Assembly: GCA_015680685.1 (NCBI GenBank)
Contig: MNCI01015984.1
Coordinates: forward strand, 39,236-103,235
Source: Gnetum montanum
Taxonomy: Eukaryota; Streptophyta; Gnetopsida; Gnetales; Gnetaceae
Direction of reading: 5' to 3'
Length of the DNA: 64,000 bases
Shown: positions 1 to 10,794 of the stretch, in pieces
Position numbering within the stretch: the stretch's first letter is position 1
Layout of the letters: the number at the start of each line of letters is the position of its first letter
Made by a program: the position numbers and the translations under genes
The notes under the pieces: generated by a model
The model's input: the letters and a program-made list of their open reading frames with translations, nothing else
The model's database searches: none
Told to the model about the DNA's origin: nothing

Positions 1-645
1 GATTTGGAATTACCTTGTTCATGGAAAGAGTCTTCTTTTTTGTCTTCATTTCCCTTGAACTTCCTCCTTTGATATTTTTCTATTTAGACCTACTCACTAC
101 TATTATTGTCATTCTTCAAAGTTTCAAAAGTTCTTATTTTGAAGATAAGTTCATCAATAGTAAATTTCTTAAAGTCTTTGTGTTGCATAAAGATCATCAT
201 CACGTATTGGTATCTTTGATCATTGGAAAAACCATAAAAAACTTTTTAAACTTTTCATCTTTAGATGAATTCACACCTAAATTTATCAATGTGCCTAATG
301 CAATCATGCATCCTTTCAAAGAAATCTTCAATGTGCTCACCTTTTTTTATTTCAATTTTGTCAAACTTGATTTTATGTAGGATTCCTTGTATTTGTTAGT
401 TTTCTTATGTGTGAAAATAGACATAATGCAATTTCTTCCAAATCTCTTTGGTTGATCTCAATGGATACACTATTCCAACTATTATTAAAGATACATTGAA
501 GATCATGATCATCATTACCAAGGGGTACTACTTTTTCTCAAGTTCATCTATTTGAGCTAATGTGATGGAGTCTTCTTTCTCTAGTGGAGAAAATATGACA
601 TCATCATCAATGCCATTTTCAATTTTGAATTCAATAAGGCCTTTC
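1..645 (-). pseudogene. Ty1/copia-type gag (UBN2-like) remnant
   Basis: Read on the minus strand, this stretch encodes a broken capsid-like protein of copia retrotransposons. Towards the N-terminal side (about 440-480) it reads STKEIWKKLHYVYF. It then reads KKGEHIEDFFERMHDCI and, near 120-190, QHKDFKKFTIDELI followed by RTFETLK. This order (KEIW, an ED-F/Y-R-M segment, a 'TIDEL' segment, then 'L/RTFE') is that of UBN2/Retrotran_gag_2 domains. Several stop codons and at least one frameshift interrupt it, so it is dead. E1 inserted at its right edge. No LTR or copia pol is visible, and the remnant continues past the left end of the window. Confidence 0.55.
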
Positions 646-650
646 ATGAT

Positions 651-1505
651 TGATGAGTCCTGATATCGAACCTGTGATATCGGGTCCTCGATATCAAATA
701 CGCGATATCAGAGTTGCCAAAGTGATATCGGACATGCAATATCGAAACTTGTCTCATCACCTATAAATAAGAGACAAGGGCACTTGGTTTCACAATTAGT
801 TTTCTTAGTCCCTTATCCAAACTCTTGCATTTTTCCCTTTCCAAAGTTAGAATTATTTTTGAGTGTCCATAGTAGGAGTCATAGAGTGAACGAATCTTTA
901 TTGGAGCATTGTGTACCTAAGCACACCTTGTGATCGGAAATAAAGACAAACTTTATGATGAACCTTGCAACATTCAAAATAGCTTAATTATTTTATTTCA
1001 TGTTATTTACTATTATTTGATGCTTTCAATATTTAATTGATGTTATTTCCATTGAATTCTTAATTATTACTCATCCATGAATTAACACACTCAGTACGAC
1101 CACTCGAGCATATGTGGAACACTTGGTAACCTAGTAACAACTAGCATTTGGTAACCCCAATAGTGTTACACTGGTTCAGGATGTGTCTAGTAAGTGGGAA
1201 CGGATGCTGGTGTTAGGACTAGTTGGAGCATAGTTAATTAGTTGAATCAAATTAGTCACTCAATTATTTCATTTCTCCATTTTAAGCACTAGGAACATAA
1301 AACATAAAAAGCATAAAAATCATATACCTCAAGTTTACTTAACCATACAATTGTGCCTTACAAGTAAGCTTGGGAAGACAACAATCACATAACCCATCCT
1401 TGATCTGTGTAAGCGCGTAAGCACTTAATCCTTTGAGTTTGACTGGATTGTGCATGAACACTTGTATTCATATGGTTGGGCATAGGAGTACCTTGCCGCT
1501 CATCA
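651..1505 (+). repeat. E1 5' LTR
   Basis: 855 bp, TG...CA ends. U3 is only about 120 bp. TATAAATA lies at 772-779. A TCTTTATT / AATAAAGA inverted pair (895-902 and 939-946) surrounds the poly(A) signal. One D-type U5 hairpin module follows (about 1088-1217; P2 is weak here). The LTR ends in the conserved 'ggtacc...ctcatca' block. It matches the 3' LTR at 9871-10740 along its whole length with many point differences, which indicates an old insertion. Confidence 0.93.
657..779 (+). promoter_or_regulatory. E1 U3 promoter: GATATC palindrome array plus TATA box
   Basis: Five GATATC and one AATATC motifs lie within about 90 bp (660-745), each with a short flank such as TGATATCG or GCGATATCAG. TATAAATA follows at 772-779. 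Nothing else recognisable lies between the LTR start and the TATA box, so the array is essentially the whole U3. The same arrangement recurs in the other LTRs of this window. The TATA box assignment is secure by sequence; the regulatory role of the palindromes is inference. Confidence 0.6.
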
Positions 1506-1524
1506 TTGGCACCACTGTTGGGGA
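1506..1524 (+). other. E1 primer binding site (tRNA-Asp type, decayed)
   Basis: Immediately after the 5' LTR, TTGGCACCACTGTTGGGGA resembles the complement of the 3' end of plant tRNA-Asp (TGGCGCCGTTGCCGGGGA), with several substitutions. The E2 copy at 14908 is closer to that consensus. Confidence 0.75.
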
Positions 1525-1645
1525 TTTTTTTGTTTGTGTGCTGATTAGAAATTAGGAAATATTTCCATTGTTGGAACAAACCCTTAGGGTTGGTTATCCT
1601 ACAATCATCCCAAAAAAGAGATTATTGCACATTGAATAATCAATC

Positions 1646-4090
1646 ATGTCTCCTTCTTCTTATGAGAGTGCTTCACTACCTAGGTTTGACACTAAGAACA
1701 ATCGAAGGCAGAGTGTGTAGGATAGTCTACTAGTACCCCAACAGTTTTGCTTGGTATATGCTCATCCTAATAAGTATATACCAAACTTTACCTTTAACCT
1801 CCACCACGATGAATAACTATGTTGGTGTGATTTAGAAGGTAACATAGTGTTACCTCTCAATCACTCAACCCCAAGCATGCTTCTTTGTGCTCTCACACAA
1901 ATTGGTATGCATCACTTGCAATCAGAGTATGTTGTGCATGAACAAGATTTGAGGGATTATCGACCCACAGAGGCACAACGCCAAAGGGACCTACAACAGA
2001 AGAGACATTACAAATCTATGAAGGGGAAGTGGTCTCAAGATGTCCCATATGTCCTAAGTGAAAACGAGGGTGGTGAACCTGCCTTGTGAGTTTTTCCACA
2101 AAATGATGTTCCTCTCATTGACTTTGGTCAAGGAGTTATGTATCAAGACCTTCACTCAACTATTCATAACCCAGGTTTTGATACCAACATACACAATGGG
2201 ATTTAAAAAGGAGCACAAACACATGACAACAATAAACATTCTAATTGTAACCATGGCCGAGGCTAAGACCACAAAAGAGAAAGTGACAGGCACCGTCATG
2301 GTGCCAGTCCTCCTTCCTCTTCACCTTCATCATCTCCTTCGCCCTCTCCTTTAGTATCTAAAGGCAGTCACAAAGGAAAATACCATGAGCACAATGATAA
2401 GCAAAATAGAGATCATAAAAAAATAGTCGAGAAAGGGAATGAGGGCATTCCAAAGAAACACATCACAAAAGAAGGGAGAGTAGGGAACAACATAGGCCTC
2501 ATAGATGCCATAGACAATATGATCATGATGAACCCCTACTCATCACCCAAAGTATGTTAGATATATCAGAGGCTGTTAGAATTTCAACAACACACCAAAA
2601 AGACAGTAGGATCAAAAGACTAGACATGAATAACGTCCCACGATTTGAAGGAGGATATAATGCTAATCCCCAAAACCATATACAAGCATTCCACGATGCA
2701 TGTGCCTTGCAAGACATAGAAAACAAGTGGCCAAAACTAAAGTTTTTTCCATGGATACTAATCAAGGAAGTAGAAAATTAGTACCAATCCTTAGAACCGA
2801 AATCCATTCATCAATGGAGTACCATGTTAGGGCTATTCAATAATAAGTATCAAACGTAATCTCGAGTGTCCAATTTGCGTAAGCAAATCCAAGGATGGAA
2901 ATAAGGAGGACACGAACACTTGGATGCTGCCATGGGCCGATATTATACGTTATTACATCATTGCCCCAGCCATGGTTACTCACAAAGAGAATAACTACGT
3001 CATCTTGTAGATGGGCTTAGGTACAAAACATGAAGAACCCTTGGGACTTACGCCTAAGGAAGGCTATTTAAGCTTAGAGCCCACCAAATACAAAGATTGT
3101 TGAAGCAAGTTGCCAAGGAGAAAGGCGAGTTAAGGAAAAGAGAAAGTGTGGAGGAATACAATAGAGATCCTTCCCTCTTAAAGAAGGAAGTTAGATTTTG
3201 CAAAGATGAAGAAGAGTCACCACTCGAAGAGATGGTGAATATGAAGACTTTGCCCATTTAAAAATTTGCATCAGAAGTATCGGAAAAGGTAGATCAAATG
3301 TGCAACTCCCTAGATGATAAATTTCAAACCGTTCTAAAAATACTAAAGGAGTATAGAGAGCAAAGTAGTAATTAAGAGAGAAGAAAAAAGAAGAAGCTGA
3401 GTATGCATGTAACAAGGATAAGGGAAAAGTTGCTTTCATTGAAGAGGTTGTGAATTCGGACATAGATAATGATGGCGAATGTCAGATATGCCAATATTAC
3501 CATCCTAAAGGATGCTGCCCAATAGTGTCACATCTACAAGAGTCTGGGGTGTATAGACTAAATCCACGATTAAATAAATAGCAAGCACCTAGAAGATTAC
3601 CTTATCCTCAAAGTAACCCAAGGTAGTTTCACCAATCCTTGACATATTATCCGAGTAGAGCCCCACCACAACTGAATGAATAGTATCAATAGTGGTAGCA
3701 CCCACAATCATGGGGGATGTGACTACCACATCAACAATACCCTTACCATCAACCTAAGCCATATGGATATTACGTTTAGCAGCTAATCTCTCCATGTGAC
3801 TCCACTAGTTATGTTGCTCTTCAGCCTCACTACTAGATTCACGAGTACTATAGAACTCCTTCTCCTAGAAGTGATGTTCCACATACGTACTATCCTTCTC
3901 ATTTGACTACATATCTTCCACCCTTAACTCCATTGCCACCTACTCCAACTATGCAAGGCGAGCTTCCTACCTAGCCACAGCAACGTAACGCTACAAGGGC
4001 TATCAATCCTCAACCTACTATTGGTTCAGACAACCAATCAAAGAAAAGACCTTTCTTTAAAACCAACAATCCAACTAATTCCTTACAACC
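1646..4090 (+). pseudogene. E1 gag (capsid/nucleocapsid), broken
   Basis: Starts at an ATG that aligns with the gag start of E2, E4 and E5. The order is an N-terminal domain (LNHSTPSMLLCALTQIGM near 1850), a basic low-complexity region, a capsid part (FEGGYNANPQNHIQAFHDAC near 2645), and a knuckle CQICQYYHPKGCC near 3483 of the C-x2-C-x3-H-x4-C form usual in Athila/Tat gag. Stops occur throughout, for example within the capsid near 2779 and 2860, and frames shift near 2090. It is the decayed counterpart of the intact E5 gag. Confidence 0.85.
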
Positions 4091-4094
4091 ACAA

Positions 4095-4720
4095 GTGGCT
4101 ACCTCTCCAAATGCCTCATCACCATTCGAATCTTCAGAGCTTCCTTCGAACCAAAGACCACACTCAATGCACATTGTCATGTTAACTTATGCCATCACTG
4201 ATTGGATCAAACATGGTCATCTTCCTAGGAAATTCTCTAATCCTAGAAGTCCTCTTATATATTTACAAATTTCTAGGAATGAGCCTTGCAAAGCTCTTTT
4301 GGATTTAGGTTTTGGTGTTAACTTAATCTCTTAAGAAATGTACAAAGCCTAGAACCTACCTCCACTAAAAAAGAGTAACATTCATTTAGAGTTGGCCGAC
4401 CAGTCCATCATTATCCCATTAGGACTAGTGGAGAACATTGTCATTACTATTTATGGGTGGTCATCTCCAGCAGATTTCCTAGTGATTTAAGTCAACAACT
4501 ATAAGGGGACTTCCCAACCATAATGGGAAGAGCATGGATAAACACAATTGATTCACACCTAGACATACATGATCTTTCCCTAGAAAGATCAAAAGAAGAT
4601 ATGTTTGGAAAGATCGAGAAGAAGAAAGTTCCATGCATTGCATATAGTGACATAGGGTGTAACTGCATGCAGAAGTCCTAGTTTGTACAATGTTTAACAT
4701 TGCCTACATGCAACCAGTGT
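4095..4720 (+). pseudogene. E1 retropepsin-like protease region, broken
   Basis: Encodes the segment IKHGHLPRKFSNPRSPLIYL followed by ALLDLGFGVNLIS, the aspartic protease active-site region of Ty3/gypsy pol. The usual D-S/T-G reads D-L-G here. A stop follows directly (TAA near 4334), and further stops and a frameshift interrupt the downstream part. The equivalent E4 segment keeps D-S-G, so the L is probably decay within E1 and E2 or their common ancestor. Confidence 0.75.
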
Positions 4721-5199
4721 GCATAAATAACTAACATACAAAGATGCCTGTATGCAGTAGCCACAAGACAGGAAGGCACCCAGTGGCTGATAGCTGACCA
4801 AGAGAGCAATTCAACTCTATGCATGGAACCAACTAAGAGCTTGACTTATGCCTATATCGATAGCATAGATACATTAGAGTAAGTCCATCGCCAACTTCCA
4901 AGTCCTGACATTGAAAATATCAACTAGGAGAAGTTGAAAATTCCTAACAAGTTTAAGCAAGAGCTCCTTGAGTTAAAACCCTTATCCACCGGTATGGAGT
5001 ACACATTTCTCAAGAATGGAAAACTGGTAATTATTAACGCCAAGCTCGCTCCTCAACAAAAAAAAAAAGATTGTTGAAGATGGTAAAAAAATGGTCAAAA
5101 GATTTTGCTTGGTCATATCCCAAATTAACTTAAATAGATCCTAGGATATGCCAACATAGAATTTACACTGACCCTTCCATGAAGCCACGATGACAACCA

Positions 5200-6420
5200 C
5201 AAAGGCAACTAAACTCAAAGCTTAAGCAAGTGGTTAAAGAAGAAATTGAACGACTTCTAAAATCTGAGTTCATCTACCCCATTGCTGATAGTGAATGGGT
5301 TAGCCCATTAATCATTGTGCCTAAAAGGGAGGTAAATGGAGGATGTGTATAGACTTTAGTCTACTGAACATGGCAACATTTAAAGGCCATTTCCCATTGC
5401 CATTCTTTAACAAAGTCTTGGATATGATTGTAGGGCATTGCTATTATAATTTTCTGGATGGTTATAGTGGGTATAATCAAATTCAAATAGCACCAGAAGA
5501 CCAAGCTAAGACTACATTCACAAGTCCTTAGGGGACATTTGCATATAGGCAGATGTCGTTTGGCTTGTGCAATGCCCCAGTAACCTTGCAACATCTAGTT
5601 TTAAGTATATTTCAGTAGCAAATAGGGATGATGTGAAGGTCTTTATGGATGATTTCTCCACCTATGAAGTAGACTTCGAACAAGCATTGGATCGATTAGA
5701 GCAAGTACTGAAACAATGTGTAGAAACTAACCTAAGGCTCAATTCGCCCCAAATCCACTTAATGGTTCAAGAGGGTATTATATTAGGGCATAAAATTTCA
5801 CAAATAGAAATGGAGGTAGATCCTGGCAAAAGATGTCCGATCATTCCTTGGACATACTGGCTATTATAGACCCTTTATCGAGAACTTTTCAAAGATTGCA
5901 AAACCATTGGTAGAATTAACAAAGAAGGACGTACCCTTTGGAATGTACTAGAGAACATGAGCTACCTTTTCAAACCTTGAAACAAAATCTTGTAGAAACA
6001 CTCATTCTACAAGCTCCTAACTAGTCCAGACCATTCCATAAAATAACTAACGCATCCAATTTTTCTTTAGGAGCCATACTTACACAGTTAGATGACCAAA
6101 AACTACCCTATTACATTCACTGTGCAAGTCAAAATATTGCTAGTGCACAGCTCAACTACACCACAATAGAAAAAGAGTTAATGGCTGTGGTGTTTGCACT
6201 AGAGAAATTTAGGCACTATGTATTAGGCTATAAGATATTGTACACATGGATCATAGTGCAATATGGATCCTAATGAATAAACTAATGGTGAGCCCTCGCA
6301 TCATACAATGGCTCATGATCTTACAAGAATTCGATCTTACAATGATCGATCGTAAAGGAACCAAGAATGTTGTTACTAATCATTTATCTCAGTTATGATG
6401 GGACAATAAAGAGTATGAAT
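5200..6420 (+). pseudogene. E1 reverse transcriptase and RNase H, broken
   Basis: RT motifs are readable across frames: VVKEEIERLL, YPIADSEWV, HFPLPFFNKVLDM, then VFMDDFSTY at about 5640 (the catalytic DD is present). RNase H follows: ITNASNFSLGAILTQLDD near 6048, then EKELMAVVFALEKFRHYVLG near 6170. In the RNase H opening the usual TDAS reads TNAS, so the first catalytic Asp is absent. Multiple stops and frameshifts are seen. The order RT then RNase H then integrase is the Ty3/gypsy order. Confidence 0.85.
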
Positions 6421-6599
6421 ATCCAATTTCTAATCACTTCCCTGATGAACTCCTCTATGCAAGTGTAATAAACAGTCAATCACCCACAGATACAAATTGG
6501 TATAGAAGCATTGTTACCTATCTTCTCACACAAGAAACACCACAAACGCTAGACATTAAAAATAAATAATAGTTTCTTCATCGAGCCAAATATTTCATG

Positions 6600-7746
6600 T
6601 AAATCAATTTCCTTGGTCCAATGGTGTGTTCCCGATGTAAATCAATTGCGAGTTCTCCAAGATGCTCACGAGGGCCCTTGTGGGGATCATTATACTGGGA
6701 GATGAACAACCATTAAAATCTTTCTTCTAGGATATTATTGGCCTACATTGTTCTGGGATGCTCATCATTTTATCCAATCTTGTGAGCACTGCCAACGCGA
6801 TGGGGGAATGACTACTAGAATGGAGGATCCACAACAATGGATTCAACCTTTAGAACCCTTCAACATATGGGGTATTGATTGTATGGGGCCTATCACACCA
6901 ATGTCCAATGGAAAAGCCTACATTGTTATTGTTGTTGACTATTTTACAAAGTGGGTAGAGGCAACCACTATTACTGATTCTACATCATCTACTGCTACAC
7001 GATTTGTTCAACAACAAAACATAAACATGTTTGGCATGCCTTGTGTACTTATTTCTGATAATGGTACATATTTCACAGGTGTGACCTTTCAAAAATTAAT
7101 GCAACACTTAGGAGTTGAGCATAAGCTAACTATACTATATCATCCTTAAGTGAATGGTCAAACCAAGGTCACCAATAGGGAGATCACAAAAATATTGACA
7201 TGAACCATTAGCAAATATAGGTGAGACTAAAGTGCAAAATGAAACGATGCTCTTTGGGCATACCACTCCACATGGAAACTTCCTATAGGCTATTCTCCCT
7301 ATGAGTTAGTGTATCGTAAACTTCCAACACTTCCTATCCAAGCTGAGCTTCATACACTATCTATAGCATGTGACCTCAACCTTGACCTCATTCTAACACA
7401 AAAAGAATAGTTAACGAACCTTAACTTGCTAGATAAAAATCGATTAGCTGCCCTATCATCCAACGAATTACAAAAAGCCTTCAACAAGCAATGTCATGAC
7501 CTAAGAATTAGGAAAGTTACATATCAACCAGGAGATAAGTTTCTTTATTGGAATCCTGCACAACAAACTAAATTTCAAACACTATGGGAAGGACCTTACA
7601 TCATTCATGAAACTTTTCCTTTAGGTGCCATGATGATCTATAAACCTAGAAGCCCAGATAGGAAATTATTAGTCAACATCCAACAAACCAAACCTTTCCA
7701 TGAACCTAAAACGGCTAGTACTAACACTACCTCTATTGATGGATAA
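6600..7746 (+). pseudogene. E1 integrase, broken, with catalytic Glu lost
   Basis: The N-terminal zinc module is recognisable (HEGPCGDHY... then CEHCQRDGG at about 6780). The core begins WGIDCMGPITPMSNGKAYIV (first Asp), then ISDNGTYF (second Asp). At the usual NGQVEV position it reads NGQTKVTNREI, so the catalytic Glu appears to be Lys. The C-terminal GPY/F-like segment LWEGPYIIHETFPLG lies near 7590. An in-frame stop follows TILYHP (7147-7149), and another lies near 7200. There is no chromodomain. Confidence 0.85.
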
Positions 7747-9870
7747 CCTTGCTTATCATTTCAGATCTCTTCCTTCCAACTCAATCATGGGGGTGATGGC
7801 CACCAATGCTAACTAGTCTAAGCCCTCAGTTTCCTTTGTTTTTTTTTTGTTTTACACATTTTTTTTTGTTTTACACATTCTTCATCTTTACTTGTTTTTG
7901 TTTTACACCATCATTAACATTTTTACTATTTCTTTCTCTATTACATTTTATTTGAATTACTTTCATTCATTGTATGATAAGTGCTCATGATGGTGGATTG
8001 TACTATCATGGTGTTGATTGCTAATGTTTAGTTTTTTTTTTTACCTTTAGCTTTTAATTTTGATGTTAAGATATGGGTTTTTTTAATAAAATAGGCAATG
8101 AGTCTACATCATCCATTCATCCATACAGCTCTATGGTCTCCCTTTGTTTTGGAAATGTACTATCCCTTTTTCTAAGTAGACTTATTAATGAATTGGTGAC
8201 TTGGTATTCTTTAAACCAAGGAAAGATTCAATTAGATTGAAATGAGTGTGACTTCAAGGGGATTCGACGCATTTGTGTTGGCTATTCTCTTGGGTACTTT
8301 GATGTTTTTCATAGGTTTTCCACCATTCCGCCATTGACCAATATCNNNNNNNNNNNNNNNNNNNNNNNNNNNNNNNNNNNNNNNNNNNNNNNNNNNNNNN
8401 NNNNNNNNNNNNNNNNNNNNNNNNNNNNNNNNNNNNNNNNNNNNNNNNNNNNNNNNNNNNNNNNNNNNNNNNNNNNNNNNNNNNNNNNNNNNNNNNNNNN
8501 NNNNNNNNNNNNNNNNNNNNNNNNNNNNNNNNNNNNNNNNNNNNNNNNNNNNNNNNNNNNNNNNNNNNNNNNNNNNNNNNNNNNNNNNNNNNNNNNNNNN
8601 NNNNNNNNNNNNNNNNNNNNNNNNNNNNNNNNNNNNNNNNNNNNNNNNNNNNNNNNNNNNNNNNNNNNNNNNNNNNNNNNNNNNNNNNNNNNNNNNNNNN
8701 NNNNNNNNNNNNNNNNNNNNNNNNNNNNNNNNNNNNNNNNNNNNNNNNNNNNNNNNNNNNNNNNNNNNNNNNNNNNNNNNNNNNNNNNNNNNNNNNNNNN
8801 NNNNNNNNNNNNNNNNNNNNNNNNNNNNNNNNNNNNNNNNNNNNNNNNNNNNNNNNNNNNNNNNNNNNNNNNNNNNNNNNNNNNNNNNNNNNNNNNNNNN
8901 NNNNNNNNNNNNNNNNNNNNNNNNNNNNNNNNNNNNNNNNNNNNNNNNNNNNNNNNNNNNNNNNNNNNNNNNNNNNNNNNNNNNNNNNNNNNNNNNNNNN
9001 NNNNNNNNNNNNNNNNNNNNNNNNNNNNNNNNNNNNNNNNNNNNNNNNNNNNNNNNNNNNNNNNNNNNNNNNNNNNNNNNNNNNNNNNNNNNNNNNNNNN
9101 NNNNNNNNNNNNNNNNNNNNGCAATTATTAAGTTCTTCCCCTTAAACATTTCCTGCAATCAACTGTTTCTTGTTTCACCCCATCCATGACATCCATCTTT
9201 GTTTTTGTTTTATTGGCTTCACCATTGTTATTTCTCTCATCTTTCTTGTTCTTTTGTTTTCCTTGCTACCAGAGGTTCGCTCCTAGTCATGGGGACCTAT
9301 CGCAAATTTTTCCATTTCATTACTCATCTCACCCCTACACCTTGGGTAGTTATCAATTACAAACCTCTAACCCAGTATCTCCCATACCCACAACCTAGCC
9401 AAGGTGCTTCATATTGAGACAAGGTATCAATTACATTATATCTTATCTATCCTTGCTAATTCATGACTGTGTTGTGTGTGCAGATTATGATCACATGAAC
9501 AATGAACTAGGATAGGAGGGAGCACTTAGGATGGATTGGAGCAAAAATCATTTACACAGGGAACAAGCTTGATCATGTGGCCGTGGATGAACAATGGTGT
9601 GCACAATTTTGACATCGACAGTAACATGCCTCATTCTCTTTTCTCTCTCTCTCTCTTCAAGTTGTCAAATGAGGATCTGGATGTCATTTATGTACAGTGT
9701 TCACCACAATGGTTATGGACACCAATGTTGTAATATGTTTGTTCAATCCATTCACCACAATGAGTATGTCATTCCATGTCACTATCAGTTGTTGTTTAGT
9801 CAATAATTCCATACCTTCCCAATATTTTGTAAGGAACTCGAGGATGAGTTTTCATTTAGTCGTGGAGGTA
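7747..9870 (+). other. E1 long noncoding 3' region, with a 775-bp gap
   Basis: About 2.1 kb lies between the end of pol and the 3' LTR. It opens with a TCATGGGGG motif (about 7785) and contains T-rich stretches, a second related motif near 9287, and the true 3' purine tract at 9861-9870. No ORF is conserved with the same region of E2 or E5, so I see no env-like gene here. Bases 8346-9120 are N. By comparison with E2 the missing piece is about 660 bp, so the N run is a reasonable size estimate. Confidence 0.7.
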
Positions 9871-10740
9871 TGATGAGTCCTAATATTAGACCCTCGATAT
9901 TGAACCTGCGATATCAGGCCCTCGATATTGAATACACAATATTGGAGTTGCCAAAGTGATATTGGACATGCGAGATCGAAACTTGTCTCATCACCTATAA
10001 ATAAGAGACAAGGGCACTTGGTTTCGCAGTTAGTTTTCTTAGTCCCTTAGCCAAACTCTTGCAGTCTTCCCTTTCTAGAGTTAGAATTATTTCTGAGTAT
10101 CCATAGTAAGAGTCATAGAATGAATGAATCTTTATTCGAGCATTGTGTACCTAAGCACACCTTGTGACTAAAAATAAAGATAGACTTTATGATAAACCTT
10201 GCAACATTCAGAATAGCTTAATTATTGTATTTCATGTTATTTATTATTATTTGATGCTTTCAATAGTTAATTGATGTTATTTCCATTGAATTCTTAATTA
10301 TTACTCATCAATGAATTAGCACACTTAGTATGACCACTTTGAGCATACGTGGAGCACTTACTAACCTAGTAACAACTAGTGTTTGGTAACCCCAGCAATG
10401 TTACACTGGTTCAAAATGTGATCGGTAAGTGGGAACGGATGCTGGTGTTAGGACTAGTTAGAGCATAGTTAATTAGTTGAATCAAATTAGTCACTCAATT
10501 ATTTCATTTCTCCATTTTAAGGACCAGGAACATAAAACATAAAAATCATAAAAATCATATACCTCAAGTTTACTTAACCATACAATTGTGCTTTACAAGT
10601 AAGCCTGCGAAGACAATGATTGCATAACCCATCCTTGTTCTGTGTAAGCACATAAGCACTTAATCGTTGGATTTTGACTAGATCGTGTGTGAATGCTTGT
10701 ATTCGTATGGTTGGGTGTAGGGGTACCTCGCTACTCATCA
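9871..10740 (+). repeat. E1 3' LTR
   Basis: 870 bp, begins TGATGAGTCC right after the purine tract and ends CTCATCA. It is collinear with the 5' LTR. Many CG-containing palindromes of the 5' copy read as TG/CA variants here (for example CAATATTG for a GATATC-type unit), the pattern expected from deamination of methylated CpG. It is followed by the ATGAT duplication. Confidence 0.93.
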
Positions 10741-10794
10741 ATGATCATCTTTAGTATTTTATTATTTCAAAATAAAATCCATCCTCTCATACTA

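Larger units (their letters stand above)
651..10740 (+). mobile_element. E1: Athila/Tat-like Ty3/gypsy retrotransposon, two LTRs, decayed
   Basis: Two LTRs of about 860 bp, each beginning TGATGAG and ending CATCA, bound an internal region in the order gag, protease, RT, RNase H, integrase, then a long noncoding tail. The 5-bp target duplication is perfect: ATGAT at 646-650 and 10741-10745. Just after the 5' LTR is a degenerate tRNA-Asp-type primer site, and just before the 3' LTR is a purine tract. Placing integrase last in pol is the Ty3/gypsy order. The FMDDF RT box, an integrase core opening like GIDxMGP, the C-x2-C-x3-H-x4-C gag knuckle and the lack of a chromodomain suggest the Athila/Tat group. 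Every coding segment has stops and frameshifts. An assembly gap (8346-9120) lies in the 3' tail. It is not autonomous. Confidence 0.93.

Noticed and set aside
15-380. 121-codon plus-strand ORF as a membrane protein gene
   Set aside because: Hydrophobic composition comes from T-rich sequence; the opposite strand carries recognisable copia gag.
8232-9158. Long ORFs on both strands across 8232-9158
   Set aside because: They consist almost wholly of N; the open frames are an artefact of the gap.
7747-9870. An env-like gene in the 3' region of E1/E2/E5
   Set aside because: No ORF is shared between the three copies in the same place, and no signal peptide or membrane segment is seen.
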